Assembly: GCF_964028515.1 (NCBI RefSeq)
Contig: NZ_OZ034788.1
Span: 372,001 to 436,000, forward strand
Direction of reading: 5' to 3'
DNA: 64,000 bases
Origin: Wolbachia endosymbiont (group B) of Hofmannophila pseudospretella
GTDB lineage: Bacteria > Pseudomonadota > Alphaproteobacteria > Rickettsiales > Anaplasmataceae
Part shown: piece by piece, positions 48,411 through 58,138 of the stretch
Position numbering within the stretch: position 1 is the first letter of the stretch
How the letters are laid out: each line of letters opens with the position of its first letter
Translations under genes and position numbers: made by a program
Notes under the pieces: generated by a model
The model's database searches: none
What the model was told of the DNA's origin: nothing
The model's input: only the letters and a program-made list of their open reading frames with translations

Positions 48411-48475
48411 TTCATGTCATGCAAGTAGCCCTTTCTCTGTCATCCGAGTAGCTTAAAACTGGAATCCAGATTGCA
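48411..48475. repeat. Palindromic repeat remnant
   Basis: Contains CATGTCATGCAAGTAGC, CTGTCATCCGAGTAGC and ACTGGAATCCAG, the same building blocks as the element in ccmF. It sits between the convergent ftsQ and helicase/ankyrin genes. Confidence 0.7.
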
Positions 48476-48526
48476 AGTAATCAATTAGGTTGGGTGAGTA
48501 TGGGTTTTGAATTATAGAAGGAAGCA

Positions 48527-51500
48527 TTAACCATTACTAAACAAAAAGCCTTGATCTGGAGTAGAATGTTTAAAAACAGAAACATCACAAAGATCTCTCT
48601 TAGAATGAGAGTTTTCTTTAGCATGTTTGAGTCGTTTAAATATTTCAGTGTCTTTACTTATATTCTTCTCAGCATAAGCATATAAAAGATGCAGTAACTT
48701 TCCACCAGCTTGAATAGCAATTTCAACAGTAGTATTTTCATCATTACCATCTGGAGAATAGTTTAAGCTTGGTTTGAAACCATGTTTGTTTTTTGATTCC
48801 AGTAATTCTTCTATCTCTTTAAGTAATTTATCTAGCTTACCTGTATCCTTTTGGTTTGCCACTTCTTTTACCTTATTAAACAACTCACCATCTTGAACTC
48901 TTTTTATAACATATTTTCTTTTACCTTCTCCATTTTTAACGGATTTGAGATCTATACAACCAACATTAATATTTGGATCAGCAAGAAGAAGATCAACTAC
49001 CTTGGAATGGCCAAATTTGAGTGCAAATACCAAAGGAGTAATACCTTTCTTAGCCTTAACATTAACATCAGCTCCATAATCCAGAAGAAGTTTAATTACA
49101 TCCTCATGATTCCCTAATGCTGCAACATGCAAAGGAGCAGACCCCATCTGGTCCCGAGCATTAACATCAGCTCCATAATCCAGAAGAAGTTTAACTATAT
49201 CTACGTGACCATTTTCTACTGACCAATGTAAAAAAGTACGATTTACTTTATCTCTAGCATAAACATTAACTCCTTTCTTAATTAACCGTTCAGCCTTTTT
49301 CAAATTTTTATTTTGTAAAGCTAAAAATAATTCATTTGCATTTTTCTCTAATCTTTTTGATTCCTTTTCGTCATTTAAATCCTGTTTATACTTTTCATTC
49401 TGAGGCTTTTTGCTATTGTGTTTTCTATTAGTACTATCTTCTAAAGAAAGCTGTGGTTTTACCTCTTGAACTTGATGATATTTTTTAGCTTTCTTCTTTT
49501 TATTTTGATCATGTTTACCCTTTTTATTCTGAAGGTTGCTAATATCATCATCTTTCCCTTCATGTTCTGAGCTTTGTGAAGACCTAGAACTTATATCACT
49601 CTCTAACACTGAATTTGTATGCTTGTTCTTATCTAAGATCTGATCCTCTTCATGATACCTATTAGCTCTCAACGCATTCATAATCTCTTCAGCATATTCT
49701 TTTTTTCCTTCGTTTTGCAATTTCCTTGCTATAAGTTCTGCTTGCTCTATGTTTCCTTTTTCTATTAACTCTAGTGCCTTATTTCTCCATTCTTCAGGAC
49801 TCGATTTTTCCTGCTCAATATTTACATTACCTTCTTCCCTTGGCTCTATTATTTTCAATAAATTACTCTCATCATCTATAATATATACACTATCAACAGC
49901 ACGAGTAACTCCAACATACAGAGCGTTCATATAAAATTTATATTTCTCCAAAGACTTATCTTTCTTATCCTTATTTCTTGAAGTGTTAACTTCCCTTTCG
50001 TTATATGAATCACGAATTCTATTAATAGTATTCTCTATCTCCCCCTCACTTTTATTCGGACATGCTATATTCCATATTTCATTGTAAGCTTTACATGATG
50101 TAAACTTGTAAAGAATCACGTTTTCAAATTCCAAGCCTTTGGCTTCATGTATATTAAACACAAGTGGAGTATCAAACAATTTACGAGCATCTTCTTTGCT
50201 TTCATCATCCAGAACTAAAACAGCACAATTTACAGATTCATTTATTTTTTTTGCTATTTCTTCTTTTTTATCATCAATAATAAAGCCAACGTTCCCTTTG
50301 TTCTTAGTCTCACTCTTCATTAGAAAAGCGTTGTCTACTGTTATTTTATCTTCTGAAGCAAAACAATAATTCTTAAGATGTAGTATACGGTTGGCAAGCT
50401 CAATGACTTGTTCACTATTACGATAATTCTTCTCAAGGGTATAAAAAACTTCTGACCCTTGATCCCTTATACATTGATTTTGACAGAGAAAAGATTTTAA
50501 CTTGGATAGAGAGAAAAAACTAGGATGTATTACTTGATTAATATCACCGCATAACAAAAAATTAGCCTTACTTTCATCTTTTAAACTTTTTAATGTTAAA
50601 CTCAGTGTGCTCTCGGTCAAATCTTGTACTTCATCTACAACAATCGCACTATACATTCCTTCTGTAATGCACTCATACGCAACAAGATTAGGATCATAAT
50701 ACTCTGAATCTTTTTCTATAAACTTCCTGTACTCTTTAAAAAAATCATAAATACTGTTCCTTTCATCTACAGAAAACATAGATTGTCTGTTTCCTAATTT
50801 ACCATATCTATCTTTTCCATCTTCTCCCAATAAGTCTCCTCCACCTATTACAGCTGTAAATTCTTCAAATATTTTATCTCCATCTTTTTTATACTCTTTA
50901 AATTTATCTTTCTTGCATATTCTGTTGAACCATGAAAAAAATTTACTTCTATCAATAGGCTTCTTTCCTTTTATATCTTCTGCTCGCTTTTCAAGAAACT
51001 CATGAAGAGATAAGAAATCAATTTCTTCCGGAGCAGCAATCTTGAACTCATTAGCAGTTTCATCATAGTATTCGTATTCAAGTAATTTTTTTGATTCTTT
51101 TATAAGATTTTCGGATTTGGTAATATATAGAATTTTTCCTCCCTCAAACTTCCCTTTTATCTTCTTTAGGCTCTCCAAAGCCACTGATGTTTTTCCACTA
51201 CCAGCGGCCCCATTGATAACTAAAGGTAATTCAAGCTTTCCAACCCTTTCAACTATATCTTCCTGCTTTGCACTAAAAGTAATAAATTTACCGAGACAAC
51301 TAACTTGTGGAACATCTTCAATCTCCACTGTATCAGGAACTTCTTCACTTGTTACTTCTATGTTTTTTATTTTCTCTCTATTTGTTAAAAATCTAGACTT
51401 ATGATAATCATGATTCAGAATTACTTCTAAAATAACAAAAGCATCTTTGTTGTTATGCTTTATACTTGTAAATAATAATCTGTCACTATCACTTAATTTA

Positions 51501-51673
51501 GCTCGAGAATATTCAATATTCCCATCACCTTTTATTAATTTTATATTCCCTTGGCTTGTACTGTTGTTCTCTTTTAAATCTTTAATTATTTCGTTGAACT
51601 TTTTTCTCAAAGAACTTTTATCATCACCTAAATCATGGTCATTAAACTTCTTATAAAACAATACAATACTCAT
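48527..51673 (-). CDS. SF1 (UvrD-like) helicase with C-terminal ankyrin repeats (1048 aa)
   Basis: Residues about 1-100 have a RelE/ParE-like pattern (KLSDSDRLLF ... VILNHDYHKSRFL). An SF1A-type helicase core follows: Walker A GAAGSGKTS (about 155), motif II VVDEVQD (about 345), motif III LLCGDINQ (about 374), motif IV NYRNSEQVIELA (about 416), motif V HEAKGLEFENVIL (about 509) and motif VI ALYVGVTRA (about 584). Then comes a short helical repeat (about 625-670), a charged Lys/Glu/Ser-rich linker, and three to four ankyrin repeats (about 785-910; LLDYGADVNARDQ). The combination is unusual for bacteria. It is a single gene. All helicase motifs look intact, so ATPase activity is likely; the cellular target is unknown. 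Confidence 0.85.
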   Translation of the reverse strand: MSIVLFYKKFNDHDLGDDKSSLRKKFNEIIKDLKENNSTSQGNIKLIKGDGNIEYSRAKLSDSDRLLFTSIKHNNKDAFVILEVILNHDYHKSRFLTNREKIKNIEVTSEEVPDTVEIEDVPQVSCLGKFITFSAKQEDIVERVGKLELPLVINGAAGSGKTSVALESLKKIKGKFEGGKILYITKSENLIKESKKLLEYEYYDETANEFKIAAPEEIDFLSLHEFLEKRAEDIKGKKPIDRSKFFSWFNRICKKDKFKEYKKDGDKIFEEFTAVIGGGDLLGEDGKDRYGKLGNRQSMFSVDERNSIYDFFKEYRKFIEKDSEYYDPNLVAYECITEGMYSAIVVDEVQDLTESTLSLTLKSLKDESKANFLLCGDINQVIHPSFFSLSKLKSFLCQNQCIRDQGSEVFYTLEKNYRNSEQVIELANRILHLKNYCFASEDKITVDNAFLMKSETKNKGNVGFIIDDKKEEIAKKINESVNCAVLVLDDESKEDARKLFDTPLVFNIHEAKGLEFENVILYKFTSCKAYNEIWNIACPNKSEGEIENTINRIRDSYNEREVNTSRNKDKKDKSLEKYKFYMNALYVGVTRAVDSVYIIDDESNLLKIIEPREEGNVNIEQEKSSPEEWRNKALELIEKGNIEQAELIARKLQNEGKKEYAEEIMNALRANRYHEEDQILDKNKHTNSVLESDISSRSSQSSEHEGKDDDISNLQNKKGKHDQNKKKKAKKYHQVQEVKPQLSLEDSTNRKHNSKKPQNEKYKQDLNDEKESKRLEKNANELFLALQNKNLKKAERLIKKGVNVYARDKVNRTFLHWSVENGHVDIVKLLLDYGADVNARDQMGSAPLHVAALGNHEDVIKLLLDYGADVNVKAKKGITPLVFALKFGHSKVVDLLLADPNINVGCIDLKSVKNGEGKRKYVIKRVQDGELFNKVKEVANQKDTGKLDKLLKEIEELLESKNKHGFKPSLNYSPDGNDENTTVEIAIQAGGKLLHLLYAYAEKNISKDTEIFKRLKHAKENSHSKRDLCDVSVFKHSTPDQGFLFSNG

Positions 51674-52378
51674 AATTTCTCTTAATTACTTAATTATATT
51701 AAGAGTATAATAATATTGTTAATATGTCAATATTTCTATTATTATATTAACTTTTATTATTTATTAGTACGCAATTCTTATCTCATCATTAAATAAGTAA
51801 TACTGCAAAGTTGTGGAATAAAAGTTAATGGATTTACTTTTTAGGCAGAGCTCTAATATTATAGATCTTTAATAGTATAATCTTCCCATTTGTCCACTCT
51901 GGGCCATGTACGATTAGTAGAAGGAAATAAATTTATACTCATTCAGTATTAAACAACCTAAGTAATTTGGTCACTTCCAGCACCCAAAACCAGTTAGTGT
52001 GAAAACATTTTTTTAGAATCAATTGGTGTACCATATAAACTTTTCAATATAGTGATTTTGCTACACTATGAAATCATCTATATTGGCTTACTTTCACTAA
52101 ATTTACATATGAACCAATTTGCCTAACTTTGCTGCAATGATTTTAAGCTTCCATTTTTACAACCATATTTTTATAGGCTTGTTTTCACAAAGGTAGGTAC
52201 TTTTTTTGCGTTTTTGGAAAAATGAACATTAAAGATTTTTATGATTCTAATTTGCAGTATGTTTCTGAAACTAAAGTGAATGTTAATAATCCTATATAAA
52301 ATATAAAAAAATACACAATTCTTGATTTTCTCACAGATATAATTAACAATCAAGCTATATTATTCTAATAAAAAAGTT
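51674..52378. other. Gene-poor spacer with diverged repeat copy 2
   Basis: No intact gene. 51954-52033 is the second copy of the repeat at 71-150. A minus-strand piece near 51840-51930 can be read as STNRTWPRVDKWEDYTIKDL before stops and may be a gene remnant. The helicase promoter must lie near 51680-51760, which is very AT-rich. Confidence 0.4.
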
Positions 52379-52780
52379 ATGATTTTATGGTGGAAAAAGA
52401 TATTAGCTGTAGAAAGTGATCCTAGACTTTTAATTGATATAGATAAACAAGCTAACTTAAAGAAAATGTTAGTTCTTTCTTTAAGGGAAGCTATAAATAA
52501 ACCAGATGTTTCAATTGTTACAAACCTATACGAACATTTTACACAAAAACCTACTAGAAATAGGCGCTAGTACCCTGATTCACAATTCTCAATTATTCGG
52601 GAAATATATAAAAATGCCTTTATCCTTGTAAGCAATGATATTGCCAAGCTCAATGAAAAAAATCTTAATCAGATCATTAGTAGAAAAGTAGGGCAGATCG
52701 AAACAATTTTGGCTATAGTCTCATTAATTGATAATAAACGACTGATAAAAAAAAGAGCAGGGAGTGTTCAATTATATTAA
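52379..52780 (+). pseudogene. Hypothetical ORF with an internal amber stop (134 codons)
   Basis: The first 63 residues (from MILWWKKILAVESDP) end at TAG 52568-52570. The same frame stays open for another 69 codons (YPDSQFSIIREIYKNAFIL...) up to TAA 52778. This suggests one ancestral protein of at least 133 residues hit by a nonsense change. The family is not recognised, and there is no good Shine-Dalgarno sequence. Confidence 0.45.
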
Positions 52781-52847
52781 ATAAGAGTCTGATATTAGTT
52801 TTCAATTCTTCTATCAGTTAATTCATTCCCGTCAGATTAAGTTGTTT

Positions 52848-54803
52848 TTAGCACAATTTGTTCCATTGTTCTTCATCTAAAATTTCCACACCCAATTCCA
52901 TTGCTTTTTTATATTTTGAACCTGGATCTTCTCCTGCAATTAAATAGTCAGTTTTAGTAGAAAGGCTTGAACTGATCTTTGCCCCTAAAACTTTAGCTCT
53001 TACTTTTGCCTCCCCTCTGCTCATAGCACGTAGCTTACCAGTAAACACTATAATTTTGTTATTCAAAAAAGAATCGCTAGAGTTGGAGCTCACGGGAAGA
53101 ATTTGCAGATATGCAGTAAGATCATTTAACATTTTAATGTTACGTTCCTGAGAAAAAAACGATTTTAAAGATTCAGCTACTTTTTCTCCTATACCATCTA
53201 TACCTACCAACTCAACATCATTTGATGACATCGAATTATACCAGTTATCATAAGATACATAATAATTTGCGAGCAATTCTGCTGCAACTTGGCCGATAAA
53301 TCTGATACCCAAAGAAAATATGAACCTATCTAGAGTGATTACTCTTCTGTTTTGTATAGCACTTAATAGATTAGCTATTGACTTCTCGCCCCAACCATGA
53401 TGCTCTTTTAAGGAAAACTCTTTTAATCTTTCCTCTAAAATAAAAATGTCTGGAATTTGTCTTATTAGGCTAAGATCATAAAAAAACTTTATTTGTTTTT
53501 CACCAAGGCCAACAATGTCAAATGCATCTTTTGACACAAAATGTTTTAGTTTTTCTACTATTTGAGCCTTGCAATTAAATTCTTCAGGACATCTTACTGC
53601 CACTCCTTCAATCTGCACTTTACTACCACATTCAGGACATATGTCAGGAAAAACAAATTCAGGTATATTTGTATGACGAGAACCTTCATCTACTTTGACA
53701 ATTTGAGGAATTACATCTCCAGCTCTTTTAATTGTTACAACATCTCCTTCTCTTATATCTTTACGTTTTATCTCATCTTGGTTATGTAGACTTGCTCTGC
53801 TAACTAGCACTCCGCCAATATTGACTGGTACCAAATCTGCAACTGGAGTTAAAACCCCCGTTCTACCCACCTGTATAAATATTTTATTTAACTTTGTCTT
53901 CGCATAAATCGCAGAAAACTTATATGCAAGCGCTGAGCGTGGCGCTTTGTGTGTACTTCCCAGACGACTTTGTAGCACCAAATCATTCACTTTATAGACT
54001 ATCCCATCGATATCATAATCCAAGTTATAACGACAATCATAGATCTCGTTATAGAACTTTAGCATTCCATTCAAACTACGTGTTAAGGAACGATGCTCAT
54101 TTACGCAAAAACCAAATTTCTCAAGCTTTTCTAGTATCTCACTTTGACTTTTCTCTATTCCACCAATTAAAGAATAAGCAAAATATCTAAGAGGCCTTTT
54201 TGCTGTAATGTTCGCATTCAATTGCTTTAAAGAACCAGCAGCTGCATTTCGAGGATTAGCGAATTCATTATTTTCATTTAACTTTAAAAAGTCGCTGTTA
54301 CTGATATATATTTCACCCCTTACTTCTAGTCTTCCTTGCACATCTTGTAAAAACTTAGGAAAGCCTTTTATTGTTGCAACATTGTGAGTTACATCCTCTC
54401 CTACAAAACCGTCACCTCGAGTTGCAGCTTTAACAAATTTCCCATCTTCATAAATTGCAGAAAATGACAATCCATCAATTTTTGGCTCACATAATATCTC
54501 TATTTCATCTGCAATTAAAAATCTCTTTATTTTAGACAAAAATTTTTCTACACCTTGTTCATCATAAGCATTCTCAAGAGAAAGCATAGGTTCTTGATGT
54601 TCCACCTTAGAAAATCTCTCATCAGGCGGAGCACCAACACTATCTTGTGTTGCATAAGCTTCTGGCTCTATCGCAGCTAACTTTTTTTTCAGTTCATCAT
54701 ATTCAGCATCACTTATCTCTGGCTTACTTTTTTGATAATATAAGATATTATGGTAATTAATTTGGTTCTGCAGTTTTTCTCTCATCTTTTCCAAGTTAGT
54801 CAT
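52848..54803 (-). CDS. ligA: NAD-dependent DNA ligase LigA
   Basis: LigA seals nicks in replication and repair. The 651-residue protein has the Ia domain (LQNQINYHNILYYQ), the adenylation motif CEPKIDGLSFSAIYEDG with the active Lys (about 112), the OB-fold, a four-cysteine zinc finger (CPECG...CPEEFNCKAQ at about 395-420), helix-hairpin-helix repeats, and a C-terminal BRCT domain (about 575-651). It is divergent from the coiled-coil gene at 54963. Confidence 0.96.
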   Translation of the reverse strand: MTNLEKMREKLQNQINYHNILYYQKSKPEISDAEYDELKKKLAAIEPEAYATQDSVGAPPDERFSKVEHQEPMLSLENAYDEQGVEKFLSKIKRFLIADEIEILCEPKIDGLSFSAIYEDGKFVKAATRGDGFVGEDVTHNVATIKGFPKFLQDVQGRLEVRGEIYISNSDFLKLNENNEFANPRNAAAGSLKQLNANITAKRPLRYFAYSLIGGIEKSQSEILEKLEKFGFCVNEHRSLTRSLNGMLKFYNEIYDCRYNLDYDIDGIVYKVNDLVLQSRLGSTHKAPRSALAYKFSAIYAKTKLNKIFIQVGRTGVLTPVADLVPVNIGGVLVSRASLHNQDEIKRKDIREGDVVTIKRAGDVIPQIVKVDEGSRHTNIPEFVFPDICPECGSKVQIEGVAVRCPEEFNCKAQIVEKLKHFVSKDAFDIVGLGEKQIKFFYDLSLIRQIPDIFILEERLKEFSLKEHHGWGEKSIANLLSAIQNRRVITLDRFIFSLGIRFIGQVAAELLANYYVSYDNWYNSMSSNDVELVGIDGIGEKVAESLKSFFSQERNIKMLNDLTAYLQILPVSSNSSDSFLNNKIIVFTGKLRAMSRGEAKVRAKVLGAKISSSLSTKTDYLIAGEDPGSKYKKAMELGVEILDEEQWNKLC

Positions 54804-54962
54804 GATACCAATATAATGCTCTTTATAACCAAGTCATGAATTTTTTTAAAAGGCGTTACAAATTTATACTACTAAACTGAAAATCAGTTATATCAATATT
54901 AATATAACGTTTATATTCACATGATAATATTAGAATAATTTTTAAATCAAGGAGTATATTAT

Positions 54963-55337
54963 ATGGCAAAATATAGTAATAATTCGAACGATCAACCAAG
55001 CTATTATAATCTAAGATCAAATCTTGAACTGCTCAATTCACTACCAAAAAATTCGGAAAGTCAATTGAGTTCTGAAACTTTAGCATATGGTGTGAGTGAT
55101 ACATTAGGAGGCTGGTTGGGCATAGATAAAGCAGCACAAAAAGCAGCAGAACAAGTAATATCTCAAATGGGTAACGATTTAAAACTAGAAGCTAGAAAAG
55201 CAGCTCAAGATGAAGTAAAAACAATAGAAGGAAAAATGCTAACTTTAGCTGAAGAGAAAGCTAATCAAATAGCTACCGAAAAAGCTAATCAAATAGAAAA
55301 AAAAATATCGACTTCAATTGATAACACAGTAAAGTCA
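54963..55337 (+). pseudogene. 5' part of a coiled-coil protein gene split by IS630-type element
   Basis: Encodes 125 residues: a polar N-terminus (NNSNDQPSYYNLRSNLELLN), then a region of Ala/Glu/Lys-rich helix. It joins in frame to 56441-56863 when the IS and one TCA are removed, giving 265 residues. An AAGGAGTATATTAT leader with GGAG precedes the ATG and is shared with the gene at 57164. No signal peptide or membrane helix is seen. The family is not recognised. Confidence 0.75.
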
Positions 55338-56437
55338 TACCAATTCCCACTATATAAAGAACAGATAGACAATAATGGGAAAGAAGTGATACTAAAGTAG
55401 ATAAAATAGAGAGGTATAAATGGCATTAAGGTCAAAACTATTAGACGAAAAAGTTGTAAATTTGGCGAAAGAAATGTTAAAAAAGGTCAGAAATAACGCA
55501 TATGTTTCAAAAAAGTTACAAGCGGTGATAGCAGGAAAAGAAAGTAGTATAAGCGCTGTGGCAAGAATATGTAAAATTTCAAGGACTGCTTTGACTGAAT
55601 GGATAAAGCATCTAAAATTTGGTAGAGTAGAAAGATTATTTTCCCCGTCTCAGCGGCGAAGAAAAAGCAAATTAAACAAAAATCAACGTGAGCAAATTGA
55701 AATATGGGTAGAAAGAAATCCAAATATTACTATTAAGGAAGTGCAAATAAAAATCTCAGAGGAATTTGGCCTAAACATTAGCAAATCAACAGTGCACCGT
55801 GAGATACAAAGGATGAAGTTTTCTTACATAACACCGAGGCCAATTCACCATAAACAAGATAAAAACAAGCAAGAAGAGTTTAAAAAATACTTCAATAAAA
55901 TAGTCAATTCCCACCCTGAAAAGGAGGTATTTTTTTGATGAATCACGATTTGGAACTCATTCAAAAATCGGACACGGATGGTTTAAAAAAGGGGTCAGAA
56001 CACAGGTTAAAATGAAAATTGGTAGACAAAATTTCTATATCTACAGTGCGGTAAATCCAAGAAGTGGTAAGAAAATTAGCCTACTTGCTCCATATGTAAA
56101 CACTGATTGTATGAATATATTTCTGGAGCAGATGTCGAAAGATTTAGGCACGAAAGAAGCCTTTCTTGTAATGGATTGTGCAAGTTGGCATAGATCAAAA
56201 AGTTTGAAAATTCAGGAAAACATTACCATCATATACTTGCCTCCTTATTCACCGGAACTGAATCCTGTTGAAAGGTTGTGGCAATATATCAAATACAATA
56301 CTTTACGCAATAGTATCTACGATACCATAGGTTTACTTGAAGATGTTTTGTGTAATTTTATTGTCAATATTTCCAGTACTACTATTAAACGAGTTTGTAA
56401 TGTTTCTTATTTGTTCGGTCAGTAATGGATTTTGGTA
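55338..56437 (+). mobile_element. IS630-type element, copy E (1,100 bp, intact)
   Basis: TACCAATTCCC and TTTTGGTA ends with TCA direct repeats (55335-55337, 56438-56440). It has the same direction as the gene it splits. Confidence 0.93.
55420..56425 (+). CDS. IS630-type transposase, two frames joined by +1 frameshift
   Basis: The same arrangement as at 36344-37349: first frame to the TGA behind AGGAGG and seven T, second frame with the DDE core. The two frames look identical to those of the other intact copies, which suggests recent spread. Confidence 0.88.
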
Positions 56438-56440
56438 TCA

Positions 56441-56863
56441 GTAGAAGCAAATGCTGAAAAAGCAGCAAAAAATGCAGCTGAAAATGCAGTGAAAAAAGTA
56501 GGACCAGAAGTTGCAGATTTGCTAAAGCCAGAAATCAAAACTCAGGTAGAAGAAGAAGTAAAAAAATATACTGAAGAAAAAATTGAAAGCCTTATCAAAC
56601 CTGAAATCACAAGCAAAATAGATTATATTGTCACTTCACAAAACAAAGAAGTAAGGAAGCTTTTAGAAGATGAAATGAATAAATTAATCGAAGATGCACA
56701 TAAAAATTTGAATGGGAAAATAGATCAGATTACATGTGAACTCACAGAAGTAAAATCTGATCTCTTAGAAGCTAGTGCAAAAAGTTTCCTTGAGAGCGCA
56801 AAATTATTGTCTTTTGCTGCACAAGATGAAACATGTACAAACCAAGATTTAGTGTATTTCTAA
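56441..56863 (+). pseudogene. 3' part of a coiled-coil protein gene split by IS630-type element
   Basis: Encodes 140 residues: Ala/Lys/Glu-rich coiled coil (VEANAEKAAKNAAENAVKK, then long heptad-like helix) and the tail TNQDLVYF. The tail and the hairpin after it recur at the gene at 57164. The open frame's apparent start inside the IS (56432) is not real. Confidence 0.75.
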
Positions 56864-56885
56864 TCACAGCAGGGTTTTTATATTA

Positions 56886-56919
56886 AGGTTTTTATGGGTT
56901 GTTTAACCCATAAAAACCT
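56886..56919. terminator. Strong hairpin after the coiled-coil gene
   Basis: A perfect 15-bp stem (AGGTTTTTATGGGTT and complement) with a GTTT loop lies 23 bases after the stop. A similar but imperfect hairpin follows the paralogue at 57474-57513. Confidence 0.65.
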
Positions 56920-56989
56920 GAGGATAAATGAAGAGAAAAGTATCTGTTAAGTTGCATGGCTACTGTGCAAAATATTGAAGCAAAAAGGT

Positions 56990-57084
56990 TTCATCCCAGT
57001 GCTTACTACCTTGTCATCCCAGTGCTCAGACACTGGGATCCATTGTTCCTTTCTGGATTCCAGCGTCATGCGCTGGAATGACAC
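56990..57084. repeat. Palindromic repeat cluster
   Basis: Contains TGTCATCCCAGTGCTCAGAC-ACTGGGATCCA followed by CTGGATTCCAGCGTCATGCGCTGGAATGACA. These are two palindromes of the type seen at 29050-29395 and in ccmF. Together with the terminator at 56886 they fill the spacer 56864-57163. Confidence 0.85.
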
Positions 57085-57163
57085 CCTATTAAAGCAACTA
57101 TATTAATACAATATTTACATTGATATGTTAAAATTAGTATTAATTTAAATTAAGGAGTATATT

Positions 57164-57465
57164 ATGAGATATGATTGGAACGACCCAGAACATGAGGGGG
57201 AAGAAACAGCAGATGATGTAGGTTCTAAAGGAGCATTGAATGATATAGGTTCTAAAGCAACAAAAATAGTATTCGATGCTATAGGTTATCAACTAGTAAA
57301 AGCAGCATATGATGATATAGGTTCTAAAGTAGCAAAAGTAGTACTTGGTGATGTAGGTCGTGAATTAACAGGTTGTACAGATAATTTCGATAAATGCACA
57401 GAAAACTTGGACCTTTTATAGCAGATAATGGAATATACGCAAACCAAGATTTAGTGTATTTTTAA
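57164..57465 (+). pseudogene. Small paralogue of the coiled-coil gene, C-terminus frameshifted
   Basis: The open frame of 85 residues (57164-57421) holds repeats of a D(D/A)IGSKxxK unit. In the neighbouring frame, the sequence continues as IADNGIYANQDLVYF to TAA 57463, matching the NQDLVYF end of the gene at 56863. The leader AAGGAGTATATTATG is also shared. This looks like a shortened and frameshifted relative; a single missing base near 57417 would explain it. The 85-residue form may still be expressed. Confidence 0.6.
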
Positions 57466-57545
57466 TCACAATAGGGTTTTATGGGCGAAATTTAAAAAGC
57501 CCATACAAACCTTAGCTAAATGAAGAGAAAATATACTATATAGAA

Positions 57546-58136
57546 TTACTTTGTTAAATATTCTCTACTCCCAGGTTTCGTTATGGGTAATTGTTTTAAC
57601 TCTCTTGGCAATTCTTCCTCGCTATAGTTTTCGATATTAAGTTCAATCAAAGATATTACAGGAAAGGGCAGTTTTGTTTCACTATTTCTCTTGATCAAAG
57701 AAGCTTCAGCAACAACTTTACCTCCCTTCTCTTCTGCACATTTTACTGCTTCAAGTGAAGATTTACCTGTGGTAATCACATCTTCAATTAGTAATATCTT
57801 CTCACCTTGTTTAATCTCAAATCCACGGCGTAATTCAAATTTACCATTAACACGTTCGCAAAATATTGTTCGGATTCCAAGCTGTCTGCCAATCTCATAA
57901 CCCACGATTATTCCACCAATTGCAGGAGATAGTATTAAGTCTACAGGTTCAATAATCTCTTTTCTTATTTTATTCGCCAATAGCTCACAAACGTTCATTG
58001 CTCTGCTTGGATTTTCAAAAATTTTAGCGCATTGTATGTAAGTGTTGCTGTGCAGCCCTGACGAGAGTACAAAATGTCCGTGCAAAATCGCACCAGCCTC
58101 TTCAAATTCTTTTATTATTGTATTATCTAATATCAT
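57546..58136 (-). CDS. pyrE: Orotate phosphoribosyltransferase
   Basis: PyrE makes orotidine 5'-phosphate from orotate and PRPP in UMP synthesis. The 196-residue protein has the PRPP-binding motif LLIEDVITTGKSSLEAV (about 115-131) and the SSGLHSNTYIQCAKI start. It sits 2 bases behind the stop of the symporter gene at 58139, so the two share a transcript. Confidence 0.95.
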   Translation of the reverse strand: MILDNTIIKEFEEAGAILHGHFVLSSGLHSNTYIQCAKIFENPSRAMNVCELLANKIRKEIIEPVDLILSPAIGGIIVGYEIGRQLGIRTIFCERVNGKFELRRGFEIKQGEKILLIEDVITTGKSSLEAVKCAEEKGGKVVAEASLIKRNSETKLPFPVISLIELNIENYSEEELPRELKQLPITKPGSREYLTK

Positions 58137-58138
58137 TC

